Notes: a model not told the origin generated them from the letters alone. A stretch of 64,000 bases of DNA from Lutjanus erythropterus (GCA_020091685.1 CM034604.1:5259820-5323819), one strand, 5' to 3'; counted from the first letter of the stretch, positions 33,760 through 46,262 are shown. Translations and numbers: made by a program.

Positions 33760-35885
33760 GACTATAACCTGAAAAAAGCAAGACAAGTAAAAAGTGTTCA
33801 TGGAGCTCTACCAACTGACCAGCCACCTGCTGGACAGGTACGATTATTTATCTCAAGTTTATTAAAACATCAGCAAACTTGCACCCAGTGAGGCCATGAT
33901 AATGAATTGCTGTCTGTAAGATTACTTATAACAGATTAGCAAGCTAAGCTTTTTGTGTTCTAAATTTAATTTGTCCTTCTATGATGACAGTATTTTCACA
34001 GATGAAAGCTTGGTTTAAAGACAAAATAAAAAGACAAATAAATTACGACATTAAAAGTTTAGAGTTTCTCTTTTTGCTTTAAGGAAGATTGACTTAGCAA
34101 CAGCAGCTAGGGGGACTGAGGGTCTACAACCTGTGACACTGGAGCCACATGTGGATCTTTAGCCCCTCACCTCTTACATTTTAATTTTCATTTATCATTT
34201 ATCAAAAAAGTTGAGAATACTATGAAGTTCAAGGCAACATTTTACAATAGATTTTTAAGTTTTTAGCCCAACTCAAACTTTCTCAAAAGTTTTACCAACT
34301 ACTTTTTGTTAAAATAATTTCCTTGTCTTCTTTAGATAAACTAAAATGCTTGAGCTTTAGAAATCCCCCAAAAAACAAAAAAGAAAATGCATCCAAGCAG
34401 AAGTGAATGATGTTTAATTTCTTTATATTTTCACTATTTCATTGTCAGTATATAAATAATATAATACTATAAATAATGATAAATCAGGTTTACAGCTCAC
34501 TGTGACCATTTTTTGAAAGACATTTAAATTTCTAAAAGATTCAAGTTTATCTAAAGAATAAAAGTAAATCACCTCAACTAAAGATTATAGGTCAGCAAAA
34601 CGTTTTTGAGTTTATTTCAAAAGTTACAATGTTTGAGTTGGGATCCAAACTCAAAACTCTATTGTAGTACTTGAAATTTTGAGTTGTCTCAAGTTTTTTT
34701 TTTTATTTATTTATTTTTATTTTAACAATGTAAAGTGTTTGGCTTTTTTTCTTCTTTTTTTCCTGAAAGTTTTGCTTGGTGGCTTTTCCTCTAAATTCTG
34801 GCAGCACCTAGTCTTCTTCCATCTATGGATGCCAAATAAAAAAAAAAAGAAAAAAAAGAAAGAAATAAGTCCTTATGGAAAAGAGAGAATTTAACTGTTG
34901 TGGCTCTGGGCACATTTCTTTTTATATTTTTATTGCCAAAAATGTCCGTAATGGTTGCAGACCCCTGTGCTAGATAGTAAGTAAAACTATTTATCTTTGC
35001 ACAAGCGAAAGCATTTTTTATGAAAGGCAATGATAATGAATTGACAACTGTAAGATTAGCTATGGAAGGTTAGCTAGCTAACGGTATTTCTGCATAGCTA
35101 ACATGAGCAGTTGGCTTCTATATGGAAGCTTCGACTGCACTGTGATGTTGTTCATCTCTTCTGATTTAAAGACAAAATATTAGTGAAATTTGCACTCAGT
35201 GAAAACATTTTCTCACTAGATGTTATGATAATTAATTGGCATCTCTAAGATTATCTATGACCAGTTAACTAGCTGACTGGATTTCTGTGTAGCTAACATC
35301 TGCAGCTGTTTGAGTTCTTGTACAATGACAGCATTTGCACGGCTGGAAACTCTCTTCCAATTTAAAGACAGAATAAAAAGACAAGTAAAAAGTGAGAAGA
35401 CATTAAAAGTTTGGAGTTTGTCTTTTCCTCTGTGCAGGAAATCTGCTTGTCAGCAACAGCCACCTGCCAGACTGCTATCTCAAGTTTATTAAAATATTGG
35501 TAAAATTTGCACCCGGTGAAAGCATTTTTTTTCATGAGAGAACTTGTCCCGGCCAATCATAGAGTTGCTGATTCAACAGATGTGGAATTAGCGATGGAGA
35601 TTGGCTCTGACAGGTTCGCTAACTAACTGGATTTCTGCGTACCTAACGTGAGTGCTTGGTCTTAATGTCTAAATAATTTTTCATTGTGTTCTTGTGTGAA
35701 TCAGCATTTCCACAGCTGTAAGCTTGCACTGTACTGTGATGCTGTTTACATCCTCTGATTTAAAGACATCAAAAAAAGTAAAGACAAGTAAGAAGCGAGT
35801 AGACATTACAATTATGGAGTTTCTCTTTTTCTCTGTGCAGGAAATCTACCTGTCAGCAACAGCCACCTGCTAGGCCGTAAAAAGC
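33760..35885 (+). repeat. Diverged long tandem array (unit about 320-400 bp), split by a hAT
   Basis: Landmarks recur in the same order. 'ttgcacccagtgag' is at 33889, 'ttgcactcagtgaaaa' at 35190 and 'ttgcacccggtgaaag' at 35507. 'caacagccacctgc' is at 35454 and 35861, with decayed forms at 33816 and 34099. 'aaagacaaaataaaaagaca' (34018) recurs at 35366 as 'aaagacagaataaaaagaca'. Another shared block is 'ggatttctgtgtagctaaca'. At least four units, the third shortened. The hAT at 34110-34967 sits in the array. Confidence 0.8.
34110..34967 (+). mobile_element. hAT-type element of the CAGGGGTCTGCAACC family
   Basis: The minus-strand right end at 34967 reads CAGGGGTCTGCAACCATTAC. The left end at 34110 is a decayed AGGGGGACTGAGGGTCTACAACC, given in two parts as AGGGGGACTGAG and GGTCTACAACC. 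The interior matches 1261-1620. No open transposase frame. An 8-bp TSD is not clear, although GCTAG occurs at both flanks. Confidence 0.7.
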
Positions 35886-37711
35886 CACTATTTTTCTAAG
35901 ATTTATAACAAGGCACATTTAAGCAATCACTGAATATTTTGCATGATAAAAGTCATTTTTTAAGAATCAGCATGCGACTGATCTGTGTTCTAGTTACAGT
36001 TGCTCACAATCCATGGGGTGTCCTTCAGCAAGGGACGTAAACTGTCCAAAACTTTGACAGGAATTAAATAAATTTTATTTTGGTTTTCCTCCTGGTTTTA
36101 TTCATATTTGTATTTGCTTTGAAAGCACCAAATGATGGCAACCTGCTGGGCACTGTCACCACCGCCTCCACCATCTCCACCTTCCCAGAACTGATTAGAA
36201 TTATGCAGGAGAAATTTTTCAATTAGTCTTTGATAAATATTAATTTAACAAGCTAAATGTATGAAATCATATAGGTTATACTTTACATATTTGTGTGAAT
36301 GCGCTCAGTTCTTCCTCCTCCTCCTCCTTGTAGTTATCACTCCACACCTCCCTGCCATCATAAACAACCATCAGAGGTTAAAAGTTCACAGTCAGCAGGA
36401 ACATCATTACACATCAGTTTCAATTTTCTCCGGGTAAGAGATAACCTCTGTCTAAATGCTGTCTCGCTGTGACATTTAATAATAAAGGAAAAGCCACGGT
36501 CTTACCTGCCCGTCAGTGAGGGCCGATGCGGTCTTCAGGCTCCAGCGAGCGCCAAGTCATGCAAAAAACATGCTATCTACAGGGAGGGGAGGGACACTTG
36601 GAATAGCCAATACGTATGAAATCCATTCATATTGATGAACATGTCAATGTGCACTCAAGAGACTCGCTGATGCTGATTTTAGAGTCACGTGTTGTCATGC
36701 AAGATGTCAAGTCAGATATGATTTAACATCTGGTTTTAAAAGCAGTATCAACACTCAGTCATTTTCTCACAAAATGTAAGTATGTATCACCAGAAACTTG
36801 TAAGGTAATGTCACATTATGCTTAGTTTAAAACAAGGTATAACAATTGAATAATACTAAGGATTTGCCTTCCTTTTTGCTTCTGTTGCTGTACTTCCTAT
36901 CTGTCTTTTTCCCACCTTTTTTAATGCTGGAAAAAAAAAAAGTCTGGTAAAAGTCTAAGTACTGATTCAACCAGTGGTGAACCGTGACTGTTAGAGCTGG
37001 GACTTCAGTTCAGCCAAAACTTAGGCAAATGCGGCAAAACGGAAAAAGATTTTGCTGGGATAAGAAGCAGGCAGCCAGATACAACACACACAGTTACATG
37101 TAGCGTAGATCTCCAGCTATATTATTTCTGTCTACCAGCACAGCTCTGTCTGCTCTGTACACTGTTGGGAGTAGCTTTAAAAAAGAAGATTCAAGTGTCT
37201 GAAAATTGTTTTCTAACAGACTGAGGGACGAACGTAATTTCAGTCTCCTAAATAACACAATCCTTTGCAGATGCTCCGCTACGCTGCGAAAGTCCGCCAT
37301 GAAAACGGCAGCACTATCGAGTTAGCCACCTAACAACAGTGTCGGTCTTGAATGCTTCGTCTTCAGCACGATATCGCTGGCCTTTGAGAAGTTCTAAGGG
37401 GATGGTCCTTAGTCCCACCCACTGCAAATCAAAACATCATTGGTTAATTCACCTGTCGCTTTCTAAACAAACACGCTGTGGTGATCAAGTCCTAACCAAC
37501 CTTTCTCTGCCTGGGGACAATAACAAAAACCTCTGATTCGATGACTCTATTTTGCTGTTTTCAGGACAGTAACCGTTTCATTTCTGAGGCAAAGTAATTA
37601 GGATTAGAATGAAGTAAATCAAATATAATAAAAACATTTGAAATATTGATATGGTAGACCTTCTCTGGAGGCCTAGAGGGCCCTCAGGGATCCCCTGTGG
37701 ATTCAACTTCT
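35886..37711. other. Non-coding stretch, nothing assigned
   Basis: A 68-codon minus frame at 37094-37300 lacks a known domain. The text around 35989 ('ctagttacagttgctcaca') resembles 14312. No termini visible. Confidence 0.4.
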
Positions 37712-38018
37712 TTACTGTAGTAAAAGTGAAAAAGTAAAAAGTTGTCCTCCGAAGGACATTTCTACTGGCCGTTTCTGTGCAAAGCTACTTGCACCTCACC
37801 TTTTTTCCGTGGTAGAGTCTCCCTCTCTGTTTTGTTTGGGTATGTCTCTTTTTGTGTTATTGTTCCATCCATTTAGATTGAAAGTGGTCTTGATGTAGAG
37901 GATGTAAGGAGTAGAATGTACAAATATTTGTGCTAACATGTAGGGAGTAAAAGTGAAAAGTTATCAGAGAAATAAATACTCAAGTAAAGTACAGATACGT
38001 AGTTACTTTCCACCTCTG
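37712..38018 (+). mobile_element. GAGGTGGCAAAAGTAC hAT family, copy B (short)
   Basis: It matches copy A (51266-53555) at both ends: 'aaaaagttgtcctccgaagg' on the left and 'gtaaggagtagaatgtacaa' on the right, closing with TTTCCACCTCTG at 38018. The extreme left terminus is lost and the core is deleted. Confidence 0.75.
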
Positions 38019-38673
38019 GTTTTGCCTGTCCCTGATTAGCCTCCCTGAGTATTTAGTCTGGTGTTTCCCTCTTTGCTTTGCCAGTTCGTCTTCATCCTTT
38101 GTGTCAAGCGTCCGAGCCATTCCCCAGTGTTGGACTTTTTTTTTGGAGGACTTCCCGCCTGTTCAAATTGACTTTGGTTTTGGTTTGTTTGATTGATTCT
38201 CTGGTTCTGACCTGCCTGCCTGACCATCCGTAAGCCTTTCTGTATATTGATTCTGCTCTTTGAAACGTTTGAACTGCACCAGATCTGCCTCACTTTGGAA
38301 GCATTCTCTCATTTCTCCTGGTTACTCCGTCTGACATGTGTGACAACAACTTATACTCAAGAAAAAACACCCTGCAGTGTTCAGTGTTAGTTGATGTGCT
38401 TTGATTTAACTTTTTTTTTTAAATATTAAATGCCTCTTTTTTACTTTTTATAAGGAACTCAAGAGACAAAATCTTCAAACGGAACCATATTCAGTTTCTT
38501 GAAATCTTATACAGGGAAACTTTGCAGCTCTTCCGCCTTGAAAACAAACCAAATTCAATGCTACTCCCGTTCTGCCGACTGTTCGTACACATTTTCTTTA
38601 TTTAAACGTTCACATTTTCTCTTCACATTGTAACTATCCAACTATCAGAACTTATACTTTTTATTTTTTTTAA
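38019..38673. other. Non-coding stretch, nothing assigned
   Basis: The frame at 38036-38293 (minus) is low-complexity N/Q-rich without a known domain. Confidence 0.4.
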
Positions 38674-38829
38674 TCGGGCTGCACAATTAATCGCAATATG
38701 GTGATTTTCAGTAAAAAAGAAAATCGTAATGCAAAAATGATCATTACCACTAATTGTATCGCATATCCCAACTGTAATTTCAGTCAAAATGATCGCATTA
38801 TGACATTTTTACTGTATTGTGCAGCCCTA
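38674..38829. mobile_element. Short hAT MITE (156 bp), TAGGGCTGCACAAT ends
   Basis: The left end TCGGGCTGCACAATTAATCG at 38674 and the right end ATTGTGCAGCCCTA at 38829 are inverted, with 'cgcaatatggtgattttc' facing 'gatcgcattatgac'. The flanking octamers match at 5 of 8. This is a common fish MITE design. Confidence 0.8.
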
Positions 38830-39639
38830 CTTTTGAGCTACAGGCTTCAAAATGAAGTGAGAGACTTGCAAGTCTTCCACATACTGTTACCAGAATCCCG
38901 AGGTTACTCAGCAAAACAAGAAATGAAGAAGGATTTGAACTGCAGAGATTTCTGCATTTTAAACTCAAAATACAGCATAGTTGCACATTCTGCAAAGTCT
39001 GCCATCTGTCAGTGTAAAGTCTAGTCGGTGCTTGTTCATTTCTTTCAGTTAAAAACAGACGTTATGTGGTGTTTGTGTCATACTGTGAGTCGGTGCTTAC
39101 ACTTAAGCTGGTATTTCAGCTGCTTTCACTGCTTCAAACTGACACTTGAACTCCAGAAACTGTGAGGGGGATACAGCATTTCTGCTGCTGCTGCCTGAGA
39201 AGAAGTGGTCAGACCTGCTACTGCCACTGAGGCAAGGTTAGAGTCACCTCTGAGAAATGACTTGGACTGCCACTGTGAGCGGCCACAGTACAGGCAGGGC
39301 CTGGTTACTGTGGGCATTACAAGTGACGAAGCCAGAGTGCCACAAGAAGCAGGGTGGTTGTGAAGAGGGCAGGGCTGTTTTGTTTGAGACAGGTTTTTAA
39401 TTTTAGTACGTTCTGCAGCTGCCCTTGCAAACTATGTATTGTAGCATGCAACATATCATTAGGATATAATACCACTGTACCACTTTGACCTTCTTCTTCA
39501 TACGCAGCACAAAGTGTGAAGTAAAAAGAAAAATTATGTGATTTGGACAGAAGCATCGCTGAGCTGTTGTCTGTGCTCTATTTCATAGAGTCCTGCACCA
39601 GGGGTCACCCACGGGTACCTGGATGACTGAAAAAAAAAC
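38830..39639. other. Non-coding stretch
   Basis: No motif-bearing frame or repeat terminus. Confidence 0.4.
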
Positions 39640-40012
39640 ACCTGTCCTGCGATTGGCTACTGTAAAATTCCTCTTTGTTGTAATTGGCTGTTGTAAAACT
39701 CCCTTGTGTTGTGATTGGCTGTTGTAAAACTCCCCTTTACTGTTGTAAAATCCACCCTGTGTTGTGATTGGCTGTGTCAGGAATCACTTATGCTGTGATT
39801 GGCAATTGTAAACTTCTCCTGTGTTGTGATTGGCTGTTGTAAAATCCCCCTGTGTTGTGATTGGCTGTTGTAAAAGAAACATGCGCTGTGAATGGCTGTT
39901 ACAAAACTCCCTTTTGTTTTGATTGGCTGTTGTAAAAATACCTGTGACACAATTTGCTGTTGCAAAAACCACCTGTGCTTTGAATGGCTGTTTTAAAATC
40001 ACAGAAAAAGTC
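39640..40012. repeat. 31-bp minisatellite of CCAAT boxes
   Basis: The ATTGG (inverted CCAAT) box, or its variant, starts at 39652, 39683, 39714, 39767, 39798, 39829, 39860, 39891, 39922, 39953 and 39984. All steps are 31 bp except one of 53, where a unit has lost its box. Eight boxes keep ATTGG and seven are GATTGG. The unit is 'tgtgttgtgattggctgttg' followed by 'taaaactcccc'. Flank and orientation fit the NF-Y consensus TGATTGGCT. Confidence 0.93.
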
Positions 40013-40655
40013 ACAAGGTGCCTCGGCATACACTATAACAATTAAAAGTCTGGCTATCAAAATCTAATTTTCATTTTTCATTTTCCTATACAGAGGTGAG
40101 GCTGGTCGTCACTATGGAAACACATTAACAACTGCAGGAGCACCGGTGGTGTGCCAGTTGAAAAATACAATTGAGTGAATGTCTATGTTTGGTTAATTAC
40201 AGGTCATGATCAGGTCTCGGAAAGGTCCATTCTTGTCTCTGCTTTGTGGGTGGGGGCAGGTTTGCAAAACTGGATCTGCACAGACTCTGCAGTAGGACAT
40301 CCTGGTATATTTGACATAGTGCATTTGCCATACTATGTACAGCAACATACTAAATATTTTTCTGAGAGGATGGTAATATGGGTATTAAAATGCACCCTGG
40401 GTCTTCTACCAACAAAGGTGATGGGCCCAGGAACTACGTTACAGGTGGAGCTTTCTGGCTCCATATTGTGTGGGACTGGAATCGACACTGCAACCACAGT
40501 CCCCTTCCCAATCATCTTCAAGTGAAACTAGGCAAGGCACCATTGCTTCTAGTTGCAACTTCACCTGCCTCCTTCCCGAGATGTCAATATGGGTGTGCTC
40601 ACATTGGGATTTAGACCTGCTGTTCTTACTTCACTCATTCAGTATCTCTACAGTG
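40013..40655. other. Unassigned stretch with a 116-codon plus-strand frame (40175-40525)
   Basis: The frame overlaps 62-78 codon rivals on both strands and has no domain I recognise. Positions 40330-40620 look coding-like in composition, but I cannot support a gene. Confidence 0.35.
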
Positions 40656-40942
40656 TAGGGTTGGGCTGATGAATGATGAAATTATCCATCGCAATGGCTG
40701 ACATTCTTTGGCTTCGACCATTGTAACTTTGTGATCTAAAAGCCCTCTGGTATTTGAGACAGTGAGTCCCCTTAGAGTTGCTATAGAGGTGTACCATTTT
40801 TTTAAACTGACTGAGTTATGCGCATGTGGTGCTGAAATGAAGACTTTTTTTTTTTTACAACAAGCAATGATATCATTTTCCATTGCAATGTTTCACTGTG
40901 GGAACTGTCATATGCCAGCTTGGTAGACATCACCCAATCCTA
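40656..40942. mobile_element. hAT MITE (287 bp), TAGGGTTGGGCTGATG ends
   Basis: TAGGGTTGGGCTGATG at 40656 and, from 40942 on the minus strand, TAGGATTGGGTGATGTC are imperfect inverted ends. The octamers ctacagtg and ctccatta agree at 5 positions. No frame. Confidence 0.7.
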
Positions 40943-41295
40943 CTCCATTACCATGTCATGATGACACTTACCGGTGGGAAAAATAGACAACTGCTCCAGG
41001 GCCCTAGATCCCCAAGGCCCGGATCCACTTTGTGGCAGTTGGTTTGAGATCATACGATCAACTCTCGATTTGCTCTGGAGTGTGCAGTACAAAAGCACAT
41101 TACCAGCTGACATGATAAGGCCTAAGGCCTGTCTTATATCACCAGATGTTTTGGGGTTTGTCTTGAAAAGGATCTTTATGTCAAAGTCTGGCATTACGAC
41201 CTTCATTATTTCAGCACATTCTGTGCTTTTATGGTGCATGTTTTCTAATTAAGTATGTGTTAAATATTACTAGCACATCTGAGAATCATTGAGAA
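40943..41295. other. Non-coding stretch with opposed frames
   Basis: Frames at 40974-41252 (plus, 92) and 40940-41239 (minus, 99) overlap completely, and neither has a known motif. Confidence 0.35.
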
Positions 41296-41490
41296 TTTTT
41301 ATCCATGCTAGCAACTGGCTCAAGGGATGGCAATGTGTTGATCAGTCAACCAGACAGAAAGATAATATTAGATGGATTGTGATGAGTTTTTGTCCAGACA
41401 TTCATGTTCCCCATCAAATGAATCTTAATGACTTTGGTTATCCTGACTTTTCCTCTAGCCACCAGCAGGTTAAAGTTTTCACATTACAGT
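41296..41490 (+). repeat. Abundant fish dispersed repeat (ATTAGATGGATTG type)
   Basis: 'attagatggattgtgatgag', 'tccagacattcatgttcccc' and 'ttttcctctagccaccagca' in that order are landmarks of a repeat I recognise from many fish genomes. The class is uncertain. Confidence 0.6.
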
Positions 41491-42970
41491 TGTGCTGACT
41501 CACACAAACATGAGTTATTGATGATGTATAGTAAAGTTACAGGTCATCTTGCTACAGAAAATTAACATCAACCTGATTTTCTTCACCTAAATATTTCAAA
41601 CTGACATTTCCACGGTGGCCTCAGATGTTGCACACGGTCCCCTTACATATTTAAAAATGAATTATAGACATGAGGCTGAATGAATTATAGAAAGAAACCG
41701 GAAAGATCATGCACACAATGATGAAATCTCTTGATTGTATCTGCAGATCTCTGCAGTGGCCATGTTACATCTTTTCAATGCAAACATTCAGGTTTGATAG
41801 CATCAGATGTTTGCAGTCCGCAGGCTTTTAATAGCTTGACTTTGATGCTGAGCAGCTAAGAATAAAATGTAGGTTTGTTCTGTCATGTACATATAATCTG
41901 CATCACTCGTGACTCCACATATTTTCTGCTCTCAGGCATTCATATTACATAGGCAGGATTAAAAAGTACTTATTTTCTTTAAATGGTCCTATATTTTGCA
42001 AAGGTAAGTCATGCAAGTGTTTGCCTCCTGCACATGTATTTTCTGCACTTACCAAAATACAAATACATGTACACAAACCTATACAAAGACAGATGTTTTG
42101 GGTTCCCATCGGTCACAAAAGTGCTGATGCACACACCTTCCAAATCATAACAGCATGTTGTGCAGAGTAAGAGTCAAGCAAACTGAATGTTTGATCCAAC
42201 TCCAGTTAGGAGACGGGTTAGAAACAGAGAAGAATACAATGCCAGCATGATAAAGCTATCATACTAACAATAGGGTGTTGTTTAAAAAACTGCAATACTA
42301 GTACCCTTACCATTTTATACTACTTGGGTTTGAGTTTGACCCATCCATAGGCCTACACCACAACATCTACCCTCAGTCAGCTTTGTGGCTCTCCTATTAT
42401 TATAACCTGGAGCGCTTTGTCTCCTCAATATAAACAAATGTCATGTTGGGACACAGGCTGAAATGACTGATTCTGTTGCTTTTCTTGGGAGCACAGTCTC
42501 AAATGTGCAAGTTTAACATTAAGCATGAGGTAACAACTGATCCAATATTACTATAAATCCTCAGGATACTCAGCTTGATCAGTCTGGAAAAAAGAAGCCA
42601 TTCACATCCATTGCTAAAGATCTTTTTTGAACAGAGACAGGGTTACCATCCCTAAAGATTCCTTATTTGAAAACGTAACTACGTAACTTATTTCTTGAAT
42701 TGCTTAACTAAAGAGTAATGTTCATTGTTAGAATAAAAAAGTAATCAGAGTTCTCTAACACGTTACTTTGTAGCGCATCGCCCCGAACACTGACGACCCC
42801 TTCCAAAAGGACATAGTTACAGCTGTTGAGTACCAGCAACAAGTGTACCAGACTTTTGTTGCTACACGATTCTCATTGTGAAACAGCGCCAAAACTACTT
42901 GGTTAGGTTTAGGCAACTATTTTCACACAGGCAGAGAAAGTTAAAGTCTCCGCCATCAGTTAAAAAATCA
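41491..42970. other. Non-coding stretch, nothing assigned
   Basis: No frame over 60 codons and no TE end. Confidence 0.4.
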
Positions 42971-43450
42971 GCTCACCTGTGGATCTTCTCTCCCCAGGGT
43001 GTCACCTGCCCTGCATGCTCAGCTCTCCTTCACGCCCTGAATTGAGGATTTATCTCAACCAAACCAGAGTTGGCAATCGTTCAAACAGTGGGAGGACGAA
43101 CCAAGACATTTTTGGTGAGTTTGATTTTATTTCTGTTGAGTTGAATGAAGCTGACAATGACAGTGTCAAAATTAGTTTTGCAAAGGGAGTTTGGTTAGTT
43201 TGGTGAGAACAAAACAAAAATAAAGCTCTTTCTGGTTAAACAAAACATATTTTACAATTGAAAAAATGGTCCGTCACTGTAGCGATCCTTTTCATAATGT
43301 TGTCAGACTCTAAGAATAACAATCTGAGCCTGTCGGGCAAGAACAAGCACAAGCTGTGCGTGTCGCAGTGCGCTCTGGTGAAGTCGCTGACAGCGCATCA
43401 TGTGCACTCCGTTTCTATCACTTTTCTCTGCTTCTATTGTAGTTAGTTTT
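42971..43450 (+). repeat. Dispersed fish repeat of unknown class
   Basis: 'ttgagttgaatgaagctgac' and 'cataatgttgtcagactcta' with 'aataacaatctgagcctgtc' are landmarks I recognise from fish repeats. The 75-codon frame at 42979-43206 belongs to it. Confidence 0.5.
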
Positions 43451-44290
43451 GTGGTGATTTAGAGACTCAGTGTGTAATGCTGTTGAATTGCTTTGTGTCC
43501 AATGATGCTGAAACTTGTTTACCAACCACTCATTTCAAGGCCCTACTAATCATAATTTAAAAACTGCACTTTCTCCAGCAGTATGTCACTGCGTGTCTGT
43601 TCTAATTTCATGTTCCTCATTCCACCGAGCTGTGTTTAACCCTACATGGAATAAATGTCCTCCGGATGACTTAACTTGAAGGAGAAATTCAGTCTTGTGT
43701 TCTGCCAATAACTCTCAAAGACTGGGAGATAGACTGTTGACAGTTTGGAGGATACACGTGAGATTACGTGCATGAGAAATGAGCTTTTGTTTTTGGTTCA
43801 AGTAGCTCTTTAAAACTGCTACCAAGGGCTTACTGCACAGTCTTTAGCACACTGATTATCCTGTGATTGTTGACATACAGTAATTGTGGAGGTTTACAAC
43901 AACAGAGCTGATTAGAATTCAGTAGAGCTGCTGTGGTGACTCTCAGTATAGAATATTTGATTACAGTTAATAATGTGGGAATCTTTAGTTGCGGTATATA
44001 GACACCATCATAGTAAAACAACACAGTATGACGCAGACAATCCTCTGAGCTGTCTTCTGCCTAAACTTAATAAGGGTGGAGGTGTTGAAGAGGTTCAGTC
44101 ATCACCTGTGAGCTCAGCTTCTTTTGAACAAAGTGCTCCCTCGTTGCTCTTCACAACACTGCTGCTTGGATTTAAAGCTTTGATTCATCTCGTCCTGAGA
44201 GCTCTGAGGATTCCCCTCCAGTGACCCCGACATGAAACCTGAACTCAAACAGTGGGATCACTGCTTAGAAGAAAGGGCACAATGTGATTT
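43451..44290. other. Non-coding stretch
   Basis: No recognisable feature except chance frames at 43830-44224. Confidence 0.4.
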
Positions 44291-45235
44291 AATATGCAGC
44301 GTCAAGAGTCGCTATAAAACTTAACCTGAAAACAGAATCAACTGCAACATTAATACATGGTTAATTATGGTTAAGTAATAGTTATTCAGCCTTAATACAT
44401 GGTTTATTATAGTTATGTAATGCTTATTCATTATTCCTTATGCATTTAAGGGGCACATGTTTTCATCTTCAAAATAAGGGCCACAATATATGGTTAGTTA
44501 TGGTTAGCTAATACTTATTCAGCATCATTACATAGTTTATTATGATTATACAAAGCTTATTAAGCATCCTTATGCATTTATGTGGTCTGACTTAAGGATA
44601 CAAGTTTTCAGCTTAACACTTAAGGGTCACAAAGAGCGTTAACATATAGTTACGTATGGTCAAGTAGTACTTATTCAGCCTTAATACATGGTTAATTATG
44701 CTTAAGTAATGCTCACTCAGCATCCTTTTCTATTTATTTAGTGTACATGTTTACAACTTCACAGTAAGAGCATTAATGCATGGTTAATTATGTTTATGTG
44801 ATGCTTATTCAGCATCCTTATGCATTTATTTAGCATTACTTCAGGAATATATGTTTTGAACTTTACAAAAAGGGTCACACAGAGCATAAACATATGTTTA
44901 ATTATTGTTAAGAAATGCTTATCTAACATAAACAATAAATCATAGATTAGGCTGAGTTAATTTTAAGTTAATAAACATGTAAACCTTGAATAACTGTTAA
45001 CAAGAGACATTTGTTGACAGTTAATAATGCTTAGGATTATTGATTATTATGGTTGTAACTAATATTAATAGTATCTTTAACTAATGTATGAATTAATGCC
45101 GTAGTTAACATGAACAACATCAATAAATGATTATTAGATAATTAGTTAACTATTAATTAACTGTCAGTTAATTCTTATTAAGCATTAACTAGAGTTAAGT
45201 AATGGACCCTTATTGTAAAGTGTTACCACAAAGTT
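44291..45235 (-). mobile_element. GGTAACACTTTACAATAAGG-end repeat with internal tandem units
   Basis: On the minus strand from 45231 it reads GGTAACACTTTACAATAAGG, then 'gtccattacttaactctagt', the end of a very abundant fish DNA-transposon-derived repeat. The interior (44340-44930) repeats 'catggttaattatggttaag', 'cagcatccttatgcattta' and 'aagggtcacac' about four times with uneven spacing. TTAA words are dense. Confidence 0.65.
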
Positions 45236-45246
45236 ACTAGTAAGTA

Positions 45247-45573
45247 GAGTGGCAACGATTAATAAAATAATTGATTATTAATCAATTCTTAAATTAACTG
45301 CAAACTATTTTAATAACCGGTTAATCAATTTGAGACATTTTTAAGTAAAGATAGTCAAAATTTTCTAATTCCTTCTTCTTAAATGTGAATGTCTTCTAGT
45401 TTCTTTACTCCCCTCTGACAGTAAACTGAATGACAGTAAATTTATGTACAGAACAGCTCTTGATTTTGGGCTTTGAGAAACACTGATCAACATTTTTTAG
45501 ACAAAATAAGTACTTGATCAATCAAGAAAATAGTCAACAGATTTATCGATAAAGAAAATAATAGTTACAGGAA
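45247..45573 (+). mobile_element. hAT MITE, GCAACGATTAAT type
   Basis: 'gtggcaacgattaataaaat' (left) with 'ggttaatcaatttgagacat' and a right end 'gataaagaaaataatagtta' is the well-known fish MITE. Part of the same family lies at 27430-27484. Confidence 0.7.
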
Positions 45574-46045
45574 AGACTTGGACATATATTTGACTGACAA
45601 GATTGATCCAATAGACTTGATCCAATAGACACCCAACAACTGACCCAAGTTGTCCTAATCTGGCTGTTTGAGAAAACTACACTTAATGCATAAAAACGGT
45701 CTGTCCAAAGGCATTTATTAGTCTCTGACTCTGGGAAAGAAAAAGAGTAAAATCTGAACTTTGAAGCAGAAAATCATCCACCCTAAAATGCCTATCTAAA
45801 GCACACCCAAAGTAAACTGAAAGCTGTTTTTGAACCATGCGTGGTTTTGATCTCTTTTGAATAGCAACACTCTGAAGTTTTCTCCCAGCGGTCAGAATCA
45901 CTGTAAGTGCTTGAGTCACAGAAGCCTAAACGCACTGAAGTAGAAGGTTTTTAATTCCACCTGAATGTCTTTTTGCAAACAGATGCCTGCAGATGGACTA
46001 CAACTGTGACTTATTAGCTGGAACCACAGCATTTAGGCTTGACTA
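45574..46045. other. Non-coding stretch
   Basis: A 78-codon minus frame at 45683-45919 has no domain I recognise. Confidence 0.4.
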
Positions 46046-46262
46046 GTCATTCATTCATTGTCCGTAACCGCTTATCTTTGAAGGGTCGCTGGGGGCTGAA
46101 GCCTATCCCAGCTCACACTTGGCGAGAGGCAGAGGACACCCTGGCCAAGTTCATTGCAGGACTGACACATAGAAACAGACAACCATTCAGGCTCACATAC
46201 ACACCTATGGGAAGTTTAGAGTCAACAATTAACCTTTTAATCTTCATGTCTTGATTGTGGGA
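46046..46262. mobile_element. LINE-type 3' repeat (CATTCATTCATTG..GCCTATCCCAGCT)
   Basis: 'cattgtccgtaaccgcttat', 'gaagcctatcccagctcaca' and 'acaaccattcaggctcacat' is a highly abundant fish retroelement tail. A second, shorter copy is at 55892-56060. I read it as minus-strand LINE 3' sequence but do not name the family. Confidence 0.6.

Noticed and set aside
39640-40012. CRISPR-like array of 31-bp period
   Set aside because: The linkers are themselves repeated, with no separate repeat and spacer.
40175-40525. 116-codon frame as a possible gene
   Set aside because: No domain, no homologue I recognise, and several overlapping rival frames. It is left as an unassigned stretch.
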